Below are positions 9,478 through 16,860 of a stretch of DNA of 64,000 nucleotides, piece after piece (the stretch's first letter is position 1; each line of letters opens with the position of its first letter). The notes under the pieces were generated by a model. The model worked only from the letters and a program-made list of their open reading frames with translations, searched no databases and was not told the DNA's origin. The position numbers and the translations under genes are program-made. Source of the stretch: an uncultured bacterium (lineage in GTDB: Bacteria > Cyanobacteriota > Vampirovibrionia > Gastranaerophilales > Gastranaerophilaceae); contig CACZSN010000014.1 in the NCBI GenBank assembly GCA_902783835.1, forward strand, positions 62,001 to 126,000, in the 5' to 3' direction.

Positions 9478-10395
9478 ATGAACATTGATGGTTTGCGTAA
9501 GTTTTTTTATATGTTTTTATGGTATTTGTTTGTCGTATGCAAGCTTTTTGTGCTGATTTGGCATCATATCTTGTCGGGGAAAACAAGAGTATCAATGTAT
9601 TTCAAGAAAAAAGCCGAAAATTTTTTATTTTTTTCTCCCCGAGTTTATAAAGTTTCATACATTCGAAAAGAAGTTAAAACGAGCAGCGAACCTGTAAGAT
9701 TATTTACAAAAGACATGGTAAAATTACACGCGATGTTTTTACCGCCGAAAGAAGGAAAACCTGTAATTTTGTTCTTTCACGGACAATCCGAAAATATCAC
9801 AAAATGGCAAAATACTTTTTCATTTTTTAAACAAAACGGCTACGGTGCATTATTTCTTTCTTATCGCGGGCATTTAAAAAGTGCTGGACGTCCCTCTGAA
9901 GAAGGTATTTATATTGATGCGGAAACAGGGATGGAATATTTAATAGGGAAAGGTTTTTCTCCCGAAAATATTATCCTTTGGGGTCGTTCATTAGGTTCTG
10001 CCGTCGCTTTGCAAACTGCGTTAAAATACAATGTAAAAGCGGTCGTTCTCGAAAGCCCGATTTTGGATATTAAACAGGCTGCGATTTCTGTTTTCGCAAG
10101 ATATGTAAAAATTTTCAAATTCGTTCTTTTGAGAAGATTTATCAAATGGCTGCTCGAAAGTGCCGATTTTGTTCAAATGTTTGACAACGGTGAAAAAATT
10201 CAAAAAGTTAAATCCCCCATTTTGATTATGCATGCAAAAAATGATGAAAAAATTTCATACGAACAATCTGTAACTCTTTCGAGACTTAATCCGTCCGCAA
10301 GGTTCTTTCTCGTTGATGATGGGTCTCATGACCATTCGGAATGGTGTTATGATGAAGCTAAAAAATTTATTGAAGGTGTAAAATGCAATTGCTGA
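9478..10395 (+). CDS. membrane-anchored alpha/beta hydrolase (BEM46/ABHD13-like)
   Basis: 305 residues: an N-terminal transmembrane helix (about residues 8-30), then an alpha/beta-hydrolase fold. The nucleophile elbow is GRSLG with S171; the probable triad partners are D256 (HAKNDEKI) and H284 (DDGSHDH). FFHGQSEN near residue 97 forms the oxyanion region. This is the pattern of BEM46/ABHD13-type serine hydrolases, whose substrates (lipid or peptide esters) are usually unknown. It overlaps the next permease gene by 13 bases, so both are translated from one mRNA. Confidence 0.75.
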   Translation: MNIDGLRKFFYMFLWYLFVVCKLFVLIWHHILSGKTRVSMYFKKKAENFLFFSPRVYKVSYIRKEVKTSSEPVRLFTKDMVKLHAMFLPPKEGKPVILFFHGQSENITKWQNTFSFFKQNGYGALFLSYRGHLKSAGRPSEEGIYIDAETGMEYLIGKGFSPENIILWGRSLGSAVALQTALKYNVKAVVLESPILDIKQAAISVFARYVKIFKFVLLRRFIKWLLESADFVQMFDNGEKIQKVKSPILIMHAKNDEKISYEQSVTLSRLNPSARFFLVDDGSHDHSEWCYDEAKKFIEGVKCNC

Positions 10396-11351
10396 TTTAC
10401 ATAATAAAAAGATTTTTACAGACAATACCGCTTCTTTTGATTGTTTCTGTTATCGGTTTTTTCCTGATAAGAGCGTGCCCCGTCGATCCGTTGGGAGAAT
10501 TGAGGTTAAACCCTTCTATTTCCAAACAAACTCTTGAGGCTGAAAAAATCCGTCTCGGACTCGACAAACCCGTCGTTGTTCAATACGGATTGTGGCTAAA
10601 AGGCTTTATTAAAGGAGACATGGGCATTTGCACAACAGGAGAAAAAGTTTCCGACAAATTAAAAGAAAGAATTCCAAATACATTATTACTCACGGTAACG
10701 GTTATTTTTTTTACATGGCTTGTTGGCATTCCGCTCGGCATTGTAGCTGCGTTGAACAAAGGCAAGCCTGTTGACAGAATGTTGACGATTTTATCAAGTG
10801 TCGGAATGGCAATTCCATCATTCTTTTTTGCACTGTTGATGTTGATTTTCGCCGTGAGAACGGGGTGGTTTCCGACGGGCGGTTTGACGAGTTACAATTT
10901 TTCGTCAATGTCTGAATTTGGCAAAATTCTTGATATAGCAAAGCATTTGGTCTTGCCGACGTTGGTTTTGTTCACGATTTCCCTTTCCGGTTTGCAACGT
11001 CAGATGAGAAGTAATTTACTTGATGTTATGGAAAGCGACTATGTCAAATACGCTCGGGCAAAGGGTTTGAGCGAAAACAAGGTCGTTTTCAAACATGCTT
11101 TGAGAAATGCGATAAATCCACTCGTAACGCTTTTGGGGTTTGAGTTTGCATCGTTGTTGAGCGGTGCGGCTTTGACGGAATACGTTTTTCAATATCCTGG
11201 ACTTGGACGTTTGATTTTGGAAGCGGTCTTAAAATCCGATATCAACCTCGTTATGGCATCTTTAATGATTGGTACGATAATGCTTGTTGCGGGCAATTTG
11301 CTTGCGGATATTTTGTTGAAGGTCGTTGACCCGAGAGTTGAGGCATCGTGA
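10383..11351 (+). CDS. ABC transporter permease, DppB/OppB type
   Basis: A 322-residue inner-membrane permease of the peptide/nickel family (BPD_transp_1). It has the N-terminal TM helix ending in the FFLIRACPVDP region, the GDMG loop, and the EAA-type coupling motif ESDYVKYARAKGLSENKVVFKHALRNA. It overlaps the hydrolase by 13 bases and the next permease by 4 (ATGA). No solute-binding protein or ATPase gene is adjacent, so the rest of this importer must be encoded elsewhere. Confidence 0.9.
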   Translation: MQLLIYIIKRFLQTIPLLLIVSVIGFFLIRACPVDPLGELRLNPSISKQTLEAEKIRLGLDKPVVVQYGLWLKGFIKGDMGICTTGEKVSDKLKERIPNTLLLTVTVIFFTWLVGIPLGIVAALNKGKPVDRMLTILSSVGMAIPSFFFALLMLIFAVRTGWFPTGGLTSYNFSSMSEFGKILDIAKHLVLPTLVLFTISLSGLQRQMRSNLLDVMESDYVKYARAKGLSENKVVFKHALRNAINPLVTLLGFEFASLLSGAALTEYVFQYPGLGRLILEAVLKSDINLVMASLMIGTIMLVAGNLLADILLKVVDPRVEAS

Positions 11352-12427
11352 TGAATTACGTCAGCGAAGGTATTTTTAAACAAATGATGCGTGATAAGTT
11401 TGCGGCAAGTGCATTTTGGGTCCTTGTTGCACTTTATCTTGCGGTATTTTCAGCGACGTTTATTTCTCCGTATTCAAAAGATTATTCGGACAGACAATCG
11501 GCTTATGCCCCACCGTCAAAGATTTACGTCGTAAATGAGAATGGGAAAATGTGCAAACCATATACTTATAATTACGTTCGTTCTTTTGATGAAAACACCT
11601 TCAAAATCAAGTATAGCGAGGATAGAAGCAAAAAATTTGCAGTCAAATATTTTGCAAAAGGTTATAAATATAAATTATTCGGAATTATCCCTTGTGACAG
11701 GCACTTTATAAACGTTGAAAATGGCGGCAAATTGTACCTTTTGGGGACAGATATCAACGGTCGTGATAATTTCTCGAGGTTGCTTTTCGGCGGTCAAATT
11801 TCACTAACGGTTGGATTTTTGGCATTATTTATTTGCTTCCCGATAGGTCTTTTATATGGAGGAATTTCCGGATATTTCGGCGGAAAGACCGACTTTTTAA
11901 TGATGCGATTTGCAGAAGCCGTAATGAGTATTCCAAGTTTTTATCTTCTTATCATTTTGGCATCGATTTTGCCTGCGGGCATGACGAGTGTGCAAAGATT
12001 TGCTTTGATTGTCGCAATCCTTGCGTTTATTGGTTGGGCAGGATTTGCGAGGGTAATTCGAGGCATGGTTCTTTCGATTAAAAAACAGGAGTATGTTTCT
12101 GCGGCTGTAGCATCTGGGGCTTCGAAAATGAGAATAATTTTGAAACATATTTTGCCTCAAACGATGAGTTATGTAATCGTTGCGATGACTTTGAGTATAC
12201 CGTCTTATATTTTGTCTGAATCGGGATTAAGTTTTTTGGGATTAGGAATTCAGCAACCTGATGCAAGTTGGGGAAATATGCTCAAAGAGGCTCAGGAGTT
12301 CGTTAATATAACATCGAGACCTTGGCTTTTGATGCCCGGATGTTTAATTTTTGTTGCCGTTTTAGCATTTAACGTAATCGGTGATACAATTAGAGATGTA
12401 GTTGATCCGAAAAGCAAGGTGAGGTAA
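11348..12427 (+). CDS. ABC transporter permease, DppC/OppC type
   Basis: A 359-residue partner of the preceding permease. The N-terminal OppC_N-type helix is followed by a soluble insertion (about residues 48-130), then GTDINGRDNFSRLLFGG (the OppC hallmark GTDxxGRD) and the coupling motif KQEYVSAAVASGASKMRIILKHILPQ. It has the usual five or six TM helices and ends in VDPKSKVR. Start overlaps the previous stop as ATGA, so translation is coupled. The substrate is probably di- or oligopeptides, but nickel or other small solutes cannot be excluded. Confidence 0.9.
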   Translation: MMNYVSEGIFKQMMRDKFAASAFWVLVALYLAVFSATFISPYSKDYSDRQSAYAPPSKIYVVNENGKMCKPYTYNYVRSFDENTFKIKYSEDRSKKFAVKYFAKGYKYKLFGIIPCDRHFINVENGGKLYLLGTDINGRDNFSRLLFGGQISLTVGFLALFICFPIGLLYGGISGYFGGKTDFLMMRFAEAVMSIPSFYLLIILASILPAGMTSVQRFALIVAILAFIGWAGFARVIRGMVLSIKKQEYVSAAVASGASKMRIILKHILPQTMSYVIVAMTLSIPSYILSESGLSFLGLGIQQPDASWGNMLKEAQEFVNITSRPWLLMPGCLIFVAVLAFNVIGDTIRDVVDPKSKVR

Positions 12428-12429
12428 AA

Positions 12430-13143
12430 ATGCCCGATTTTTCAAGTTTATTTGTTTCGTTGGACAGTGATGTTATTTTCAGAATATTTCTTTCCCTTGT
12501 ATTAGGTTTTATAATCGGCTTAGAACGTGAAATTACGAACAAAGCGGCAGGTTTAAGAACAAATATTCTTGTCAGTGTCGGTTCTTGTTTGTTCACTATT
12601 TTGTCAATATACGGATTTTCAAATGCGTTAAGCATTTATCCGATGGGCGACCCTGCGAGAGTTGCGGCACAAATCTTAACCGGTATCGGTTTTATCGGTG
12701 GTGGTTGCGTTTTGAGACATGGAACAAGCATTTTCGGTTTGACAACGGCAGCAACGCTTTGGGCAACGGCAAGTGTCGGCATGGCCTGCGGTTGCGGAAA
12801 GTTCGGACTCGCTATTTTATGTGCAATTCTCTCCGTTGCAACTTTGACTTTAATCAGAATTTTTGAAAGAAATTGTATCCCCAAGACTCAAAAAAATAAC
12901 AAAAATATGAAGGTATCATTGATTTGTGCGGACGATGATTTTCCGTCTTTGATTACCGATATTCCGAAATTATTTCCGAATATTTCATCAATGACAAAAA
13001 AAGATGCGGGATATGAAAAAAATTGCATCAAAATTTCATTCGAAACCCTTGTATGCTGCAAGAATACAGTTGAATTTGTGTTCGAAAAATTTGCGGGCGA
13101 TTTAAGGGTAAAAGATATTTCCGTTAAGGAATTGAGTGATTAA
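12430..13143 (+). CDS. MgtC/SapB family membrane protein
   Basis: 237 residues. The N-terminal half has the MgtC signature: LGFIIGLEREITNKAAGLRTNILVSVGS, then AAQILTGIGFIGGGCVLRHG and GLTTAATLWATASVGMACG, over about five TM helices. The last 80 residues form a small soluble ACT-like tail. MgtC proteins act in Mg2+ homeostasis and ATP synthase control in pathogens; in commensals their role is unknown. It starts 3 nt after the oppC-like stop with a GAGG ribosome site, so it is the fourth gene of this operon. Confidence 0.85.
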   Translation: MPDFSSLFVSLDSDVIFRIFLSLVLGFIIGLEREITNKAAGLRTNILVSVGSCLFTILSIYGFSNALSIYPMGDPARVAAQILTGIGFIGGGCVLRHGTSIFGLTTAATLWATASVGMACGCGKFGLAILCAILSVATLTLIRIFERNCIPKTQKNNKNMKVSLICADDDFPSLITDIPKLFPNISSMTKKDAGYEKNCIKISFETLVCCKNTVEFVFEKFAGDLRVKDISVKELSD

Positions 13144-13188
13144 GAAATGTTGTGTTACAATAAGATTACGCAGTTAATAGGATAGTGT

Positions 13189-14022
13189 ATGAGCGAAGAT
13201 TTAGACAAGTTATACTGTAATGTTCCGCCGACAAAAATTCGGAACAGAGAAGAAAAATTCCGTCCCGCAAGAACAACACCTTTTTGGGAAACAATTGCGG
13301 ACATGTTTTTCTTCAATATGTTACAACACAGATTTCACTCAATGCTTGTTAAAAACGAAGAACTGTTTGAGGAAAGAAATAAAGACGCTGCGACGATTTT
13401 CTTTGCTCCTCACGGCAACTGGTGGGACGGCATCGTCGGTTACAACATGCTCAGAAGAGTTTTCCACCACACCGTTCGAGTAATGGTTGAAGAAATGAAC
13501 AGATTTCCTCTTCTCTCAAGAGCGGGTGCTTTTCCTGTCAACAAACGTTCTTCTCAAGAAGCAATGAAGTCTTTGAAATATGCTATTGATGATTTGGGTC
13601 AAAATCCTGACCACGGTCTTTGGATTTTTCCTCAAGGTGTTATTAAACCGCCAAATTACAGACCTTTTGAGTTTCAAACAGGCATGACTTATATCGCTGA
13701 AAAAATTGCAAAAAAATATGGTGCAATCAACCTCGTTCCGGTTGCGGTCGCTTTTGCTTTTTTGCGTGAAGATCAACCCGAAGTCCTCGTTGAGGTCGGA
13801 AAGCCGATAATCTTGACGAAAGATGATGTTGTCGGTTTGGACAGGCATGAATTTACCCACAAATTGGAAAAAGATTTTACGGAATTTTGTGACAATCAAC
13901 TCAACGACATTTCAAAAGGTCATTTCCAAGGTTATAGACAACTTTTCGTAAAACGAGTTCATTGGTATCGCCGAATTGAAAAGAAATTAAAAGGTATCGG
14001 CATGAAAGGCTCAGGCATTTAG
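13189..14022 (+). CDS. lysophospholipid acyltransferase (PlsC-like)
   Basis: A 277-residue acyltransferase. The catalytic HX4D motif is H75-GNWW-D80 and the acyl-acceptor/phosphate motif is FPQG (147-150) in place of the usual FPEG. The family transfers an acyl chain to a glycerol-phosphate or related acceptor at the cytoplasmic membrane. No TM helix is obvious, so it probably binds the membrane peripherally. It may be the last gene of the preceding operon (45-nt gap) and is closed by a two-way terminator. The exact acceptor cannot be told. Confidence 0.75.
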   Translation: MSEDLDKLYCNVPPTKIRNREEKFRPARTTPFWETIADMFFFNMLQHRFHSMLVKNEELFEERNKDAATIFFAPHGNWWDGIVGYNMLRRVFHHTVRVMVEEMNRFPLLSRAGAFPVNKRSSQEAMKSLKYAIDDLGQNPDHGLWIFPQGVIKPPNYRPFEFQTGMTYIAEKIAKKYGAINLVPVAVAFAFLREDQPEVLVEVGKPIILTKDDVVGLDRHEFTHKLEKDFTEFCDNQLNDISKGHFQGYRQLFVKRVHWYRRIEKKLKGIGMKGSGI

Positions 14023-14042
14023 TTTTAGAAATGTTGACATAA

Positions 14043-14073
14043 AAAAAGAGGCTCAATTGAGACCTCTTTTTTG
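14043..14073. terminator. bidirectional terminator
   Basis: AAAAAGAGG (14043-14051) pairs with CCTCTTTTT (14063-14071); the inner CTCAATTGAG is itself a palindrome. It serves the acyltransferase (+) and the HAD gene (-). Confidence 0.8.
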
Positions 14074-14087
14074 TTTTGAAAAATATT

Positions 14088-14756
14088 TTATAAAATATTT
14101 TGAATGTCTTTAAAGTCAGTGATGACGTTCGTTACGCAGTCGATTGATTTGTAAAAATCAACTGGTTCTTTTGATGCAACTGCAATAATTCTCTTGACGC
14201 CTGCTGAAGTTGCCGCTTTTATGCCTGAAAATGCATCTTCAAAAACGATACAATTTTCCGGGGCAACATTAATTTTTTTCGCTGCAATTTCGTAAATGTC
14301 AGGTGCCGGTTTTCCCGGAATAGTGCCGTCCGAGTATACAATTTTGTCAAGGTCAAACCATTTTGCCAAGTTGAAAACGTCAATGTAAAAATCAACATTG
14401 ATTTTTTCTGACATCGTTGCAATCGTGTGAGGAATATTGTTTTCGCAAAGATAATCCAAAAATTCTTCAACTCCGTCTGCAAGTTTCGTGTTTTCAGGGT
14501 CTTTCTTGCACATGTCAAGATAAATCAATTCTTTTTCTTCTGCAATTTTTCTGATTTCTTCATCAGACGGTTTGTAACCGAGTGCGTATTCAATAATTTC
14601 GGCATTTCTTCTTCCGAACATGTGGTGAACCATTTCATAATCGTTAAACGGAGTTCCTCTCAATTTTCGTGACGTCTCAACCCAAGCATCGTAATGTTTT
14701 TGAGAATCCCAAAACAGCGTTCCGTTAAAATCAAATATAATTCCTTTTGTATCCAT
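14088..14756 (-). CDS. HAD-superfamily hydrolase, beta-phosphoglucomutase-like
   Basis: 222 residues, taking the ATG at 14756 because an AAAGG ribosome site precedes it and motif I then lies at residues 9-13. HAD motifs: D9-F-N11-G-T (motif I), TIATMS (motif II), PGKPAPD (motif III Lys) and FEDAFSGIKAA (motif IV). The cap is helical and placed as in beta-PGM/phosphatase members. The second Asp of motif I, normally the acid/base, is Asn here, which occurs in some gut bacterial relatives. Likely a sugar-phosphate phosphatase or mutase; substrate unknown. Confidence 0.75.
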   Translation of the reverse strand: MDTKGIIFDFNGTLFWDSQKHYDAWVETSRKLRGTPFNDYEMVHHMFGRRNAEIIEYALGYKPSDEEIRKIAEEKELIYLDMCKKDPENTKLADGVEEFLDYLCENNIPHTIATMSEKINVDFYIDVFNLAKWFDLDKIVYSDGTIPGKPAPDIYEIAAKKINVAPENCIVFEDAFSGIKAATSAGVKRIIAVASKEPVDFYKSIDCVTNVITDFKDIQNIL

Positions 14757-14821
14757 ATTAAAAACCTTTCGTGCTTTATTATACATGCTTTCACAATATT
14801 TAACAAATTCACAAATAAAAT

Positions 14822-14848
14822 TAAAGTTAAAAAAAAAAGTGCCGATAA
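14822..14848 (+). promoter_or_regulatory. sigma-28 (FliA/SigD-type) promoter
   Basis: TAAAGTTA (14822-14829), 11 nt, GCCGATAA (14841-14848). This differs from the textbook sigma-28 consensus TAAAGTTT-N11-GCCGATAA at one base. It lies 32 nt before the start of the first muralytic paralogue, with an AAAGGTG ribosome site between. Confidence 0.75.
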
Positions 14849-14880
14849 AAAACATGTAAGTGTAAAGGTGAATTATCATG

Positions 14881-16713
14881 ATGGATTTTAATGATTATTT
14901 ATTAAAAAGATTAACAGCATTGTCAATGCAAAATGTTGCAGGAACAAAAAGCGATTTTGATTCATCAACGGTATCTGATGTTTCTATCTTTGACAGTGCA
15001 AATGCACAAGACTTACAAAATATTGACTATGAAAAATTATTAAATGCTACCGATATTTCTTCTTTGAACGAAGGTGTTACAGACCAAACACAAAGAAGTT
15101 TAAACGGTATATTAAAAAGTTTTATCAGTTTAGATGAAGTTCAAGCAGCCGCAAACACAAACGGCGATGACACCGTAGATGCAGCGGAATTAAAAGAATT
15201 TATCGAATCAATGATGGGTGCTGACGGAGATGCAACCTCACTTACAATGGATGATTTGAATGCCGTAATCGAAAATTTAGGCATTGACCTCGACAGTATC
15301 GCAGAATCAGCAATGAATGAAGCTTTGGATGATATTCAAAACTCAATCGATGAATTAAAACAAGAAAAACTTGAAGAACAAGAAGAAGCTCAAGAAGCAA
15401 AAAAAGAAGAAGAAGCACAAGCAGCTCAACAAGCTCAAGCAGCAGCGAACACAGGTAGTACGGGTTCCGTAGGAGGCGGAAATTATTCTAATAACGGTGT
15501 TTCATCAGCTTCTCAAAAAACGGTCGACAACAAAAAATCAACAGCTGAAACAATTCAAGAAATTGAACAAGAAATTTCTGACAAAAATTCAGAAATAGAA
15601 CAAGTTGAAGCTGATGCTGAAAAACAAATCAAAGAACAAGAAGATGCAAAAGAAAAAGCCATGAAACAAAATGGCGTTTCTGATGATGAATACAAAGCAT
15701 ACCAAGAAAAAGAACAAACATTAGAAAAACAAATTACGGAAAAAGAATCTGCAATTAAAGAACAAGATGAAAAAATTACGTCTAAAAATGCAACCGTTTC
15801 ATCAAACGAAAACTACATTTCTTCATTAAGTTCACAAATTGAATCAAATAAATCAGCTATTTCTTCTCTTGATTCAAAAAGCGACTCATATCAAACCAAA
15901 AAAGCTGATATGGAAGCTAAAAACTCAAAATTAGAAGAAGAAAAGAAAACTAAAGAAAAGGAAAACGAAGACCTTAAAAAAGAAATAGAAACAGCAGAAA
16001 CAAAGAAAAAAGAACTTCAAACTCAAAAAACAGAAATTGAAGAACAAAAACAACAACTCTTAAACGAAACTTTGAATAACTCAAAAGATTTCGCAAAAGG
16101 AGTGGCTTCCTCACAAGCAGTTGAAGCAATAAAAACTCAAATCGCAAGCTATGACGAAAATATCGCTAAAATCAGAAGCGATAAAGAAACAAAAGTTGCA
16201 GGTTTGAGAGAAGAAATTCAAACTCTTGAAACAAAATTACAAGACGTAAAACAACAAGAACAACGTGATTCTGTTTTGAACGAAAACAAAGTCACAACTT
16301 CAAACCTTCCCGATGATTTGTTCAAAAAAGGCGGAGCTTTGGAAGGAAAAGAAGATAAAGTTGCTGAAATTGCTGAAAAATACGGTTTGGAACCTGAATT
16401 CTTAGCATCAATTATGTGCCTTGAAACAGGATACGGCACAAGCTATATATGCAACAACTGCAACAACCCCGGAGGTACAACCGGTTCAGGCTCAGCAGGC
16501 AGTTATACAACAAGCGACGGACGTACATTCGCAAAATATAACTCAATCGATGAAGGTATCGAAGCTATGGCTAAAAACCTTTCAGGCTATACAAAATATG
16601 ACGGCGTTACATCAGTTGATATCGACCACGTTGACGCTATCGGAGCTAAATATTGCGTAGGCGGTGATTGGGCTAATAAAGTTAAAAATATTTATAACAG
16701 AATTAAAGCTTAA
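14881..16713 (+). CDS. EF-hand/coiled-coil protein with C-terminal lysozyme-like domain (paralogue A)
   Basis: 610 residues from the second of two adjacent ATGs, chosen because it aligns with paralogue B (MDF-x-x-Y-x-LKRLxALS). There is no signal peptide or TM helix. Domains: conserved N-terminal module (1-85); EF-hand loop N92-E103 (N-x-N-G-D at its metal positions); a second, degenerate loop near 118; Gln/Ala-rich linker (160-200); long coiled coil (about 215-465); C-terminal muramidase/glucosaminidase-like domain (485-610). The probable catalytic Glu is E515 (CLETGYG), with N-N-P-G-G behind it. The protein should cleave peptidoglycan. The sigma-28 promoter suggests a late flagellar-type regulon. 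Family assignment of the C-terminal domain is from memory of motifs. Confidence 0.7.
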   Translation: MDFNDYLLKRLTALSMQNVAGTKSDFDSSTVSDVSIFDSANAQDLQNIDYEKLLNATDISSLNEGVTDQTQRSLNGILKSFISLDEVQAAANTNGDDTVDAAELKEFIESMMGADGDATSLTMDDLNAVIENLGIDLDSIAESAMNEALDDIQNSIDELKQEKLEEQEEAQEAKKEEEAQAAQQAQAAANTGSTGSVGGGNYSNNGVSSASQKTVDNKKSTAETIQEIEQEISDKNSEIEQVEADAEKQIKEQEDAKEKAMKQNGVSDDEYKAYQEKEQTLEKQITEKESAIKEQDEKITSKNATVSSNENYISSLSSQIESNKSAISSLDSKSDSYQTKKADMEAKNSKLEEEKKTKEKENEDLKKEIETAETKKKELQTQKTEIEEQKQQLLNETLNNSKDFAKGVASSQAVEAIKTQIASYDENIAKIRSDKETKVAGLREEIQTLETKLQDVKQQEQRDSVLNENKVTTSNLPDDLFKKGGALEGKEDKVAEIAEKYGLEPEFLASIMCLETGYGTSYICNNCNNPGGTTGSGSAGSYTTSDGRTFAKYNSIDEGIEAMAKNLSGYTKYDGVTSVDIDHVDAIGAKYCVGGDWANKVKNIYNRIKA

Positions 16714-16731
16714 TTTTTACAATCAACCATT

Positions 16732-16762
16732 AAAAATTCCTCTAAATGAGGAATTTTTTTTA
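16732..16762 (+). terminator. terminator of paralogue A
   Basis: AAAAATTCCTC (16732-16742) pairs with GAGGAATTTTT (16748-16758), followed by T. It separates the two paralogues into independent transcripts. Confidence 0.85.
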
Positions 16763-16799
16763 CACTTTTGTATTTTCGTAACATTTCTTAATCATGTAT

Positions 16800-16826
16800 T
16801 AAAGTTTTACTTCAAATGGTCGATAA
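16800..16826 (+). promoter_or_regulatory. sigma-28 (FliA/SigD-type) promoter
   Basis: TAAAGTTT (16800-16807), 11 nt, GTCGATAA (16819-16826). The -35 is perfect and the -10 differs at one base. Spacing is identical to that before paralogue A, and an ACATGT block downstream is shared by both leaders. Confidence 0.75.
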
Positions 16827-16860
16827 TACATGTGTAAGAGTAAGAAAAAGGTTGTATATC

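Noticed and set aside
16816..16860. Upstream in-frame ATG for paralogue B
   Set aside because: It falls inside the sigma-28 -10 element and the paralogue alignment begins at 16861.
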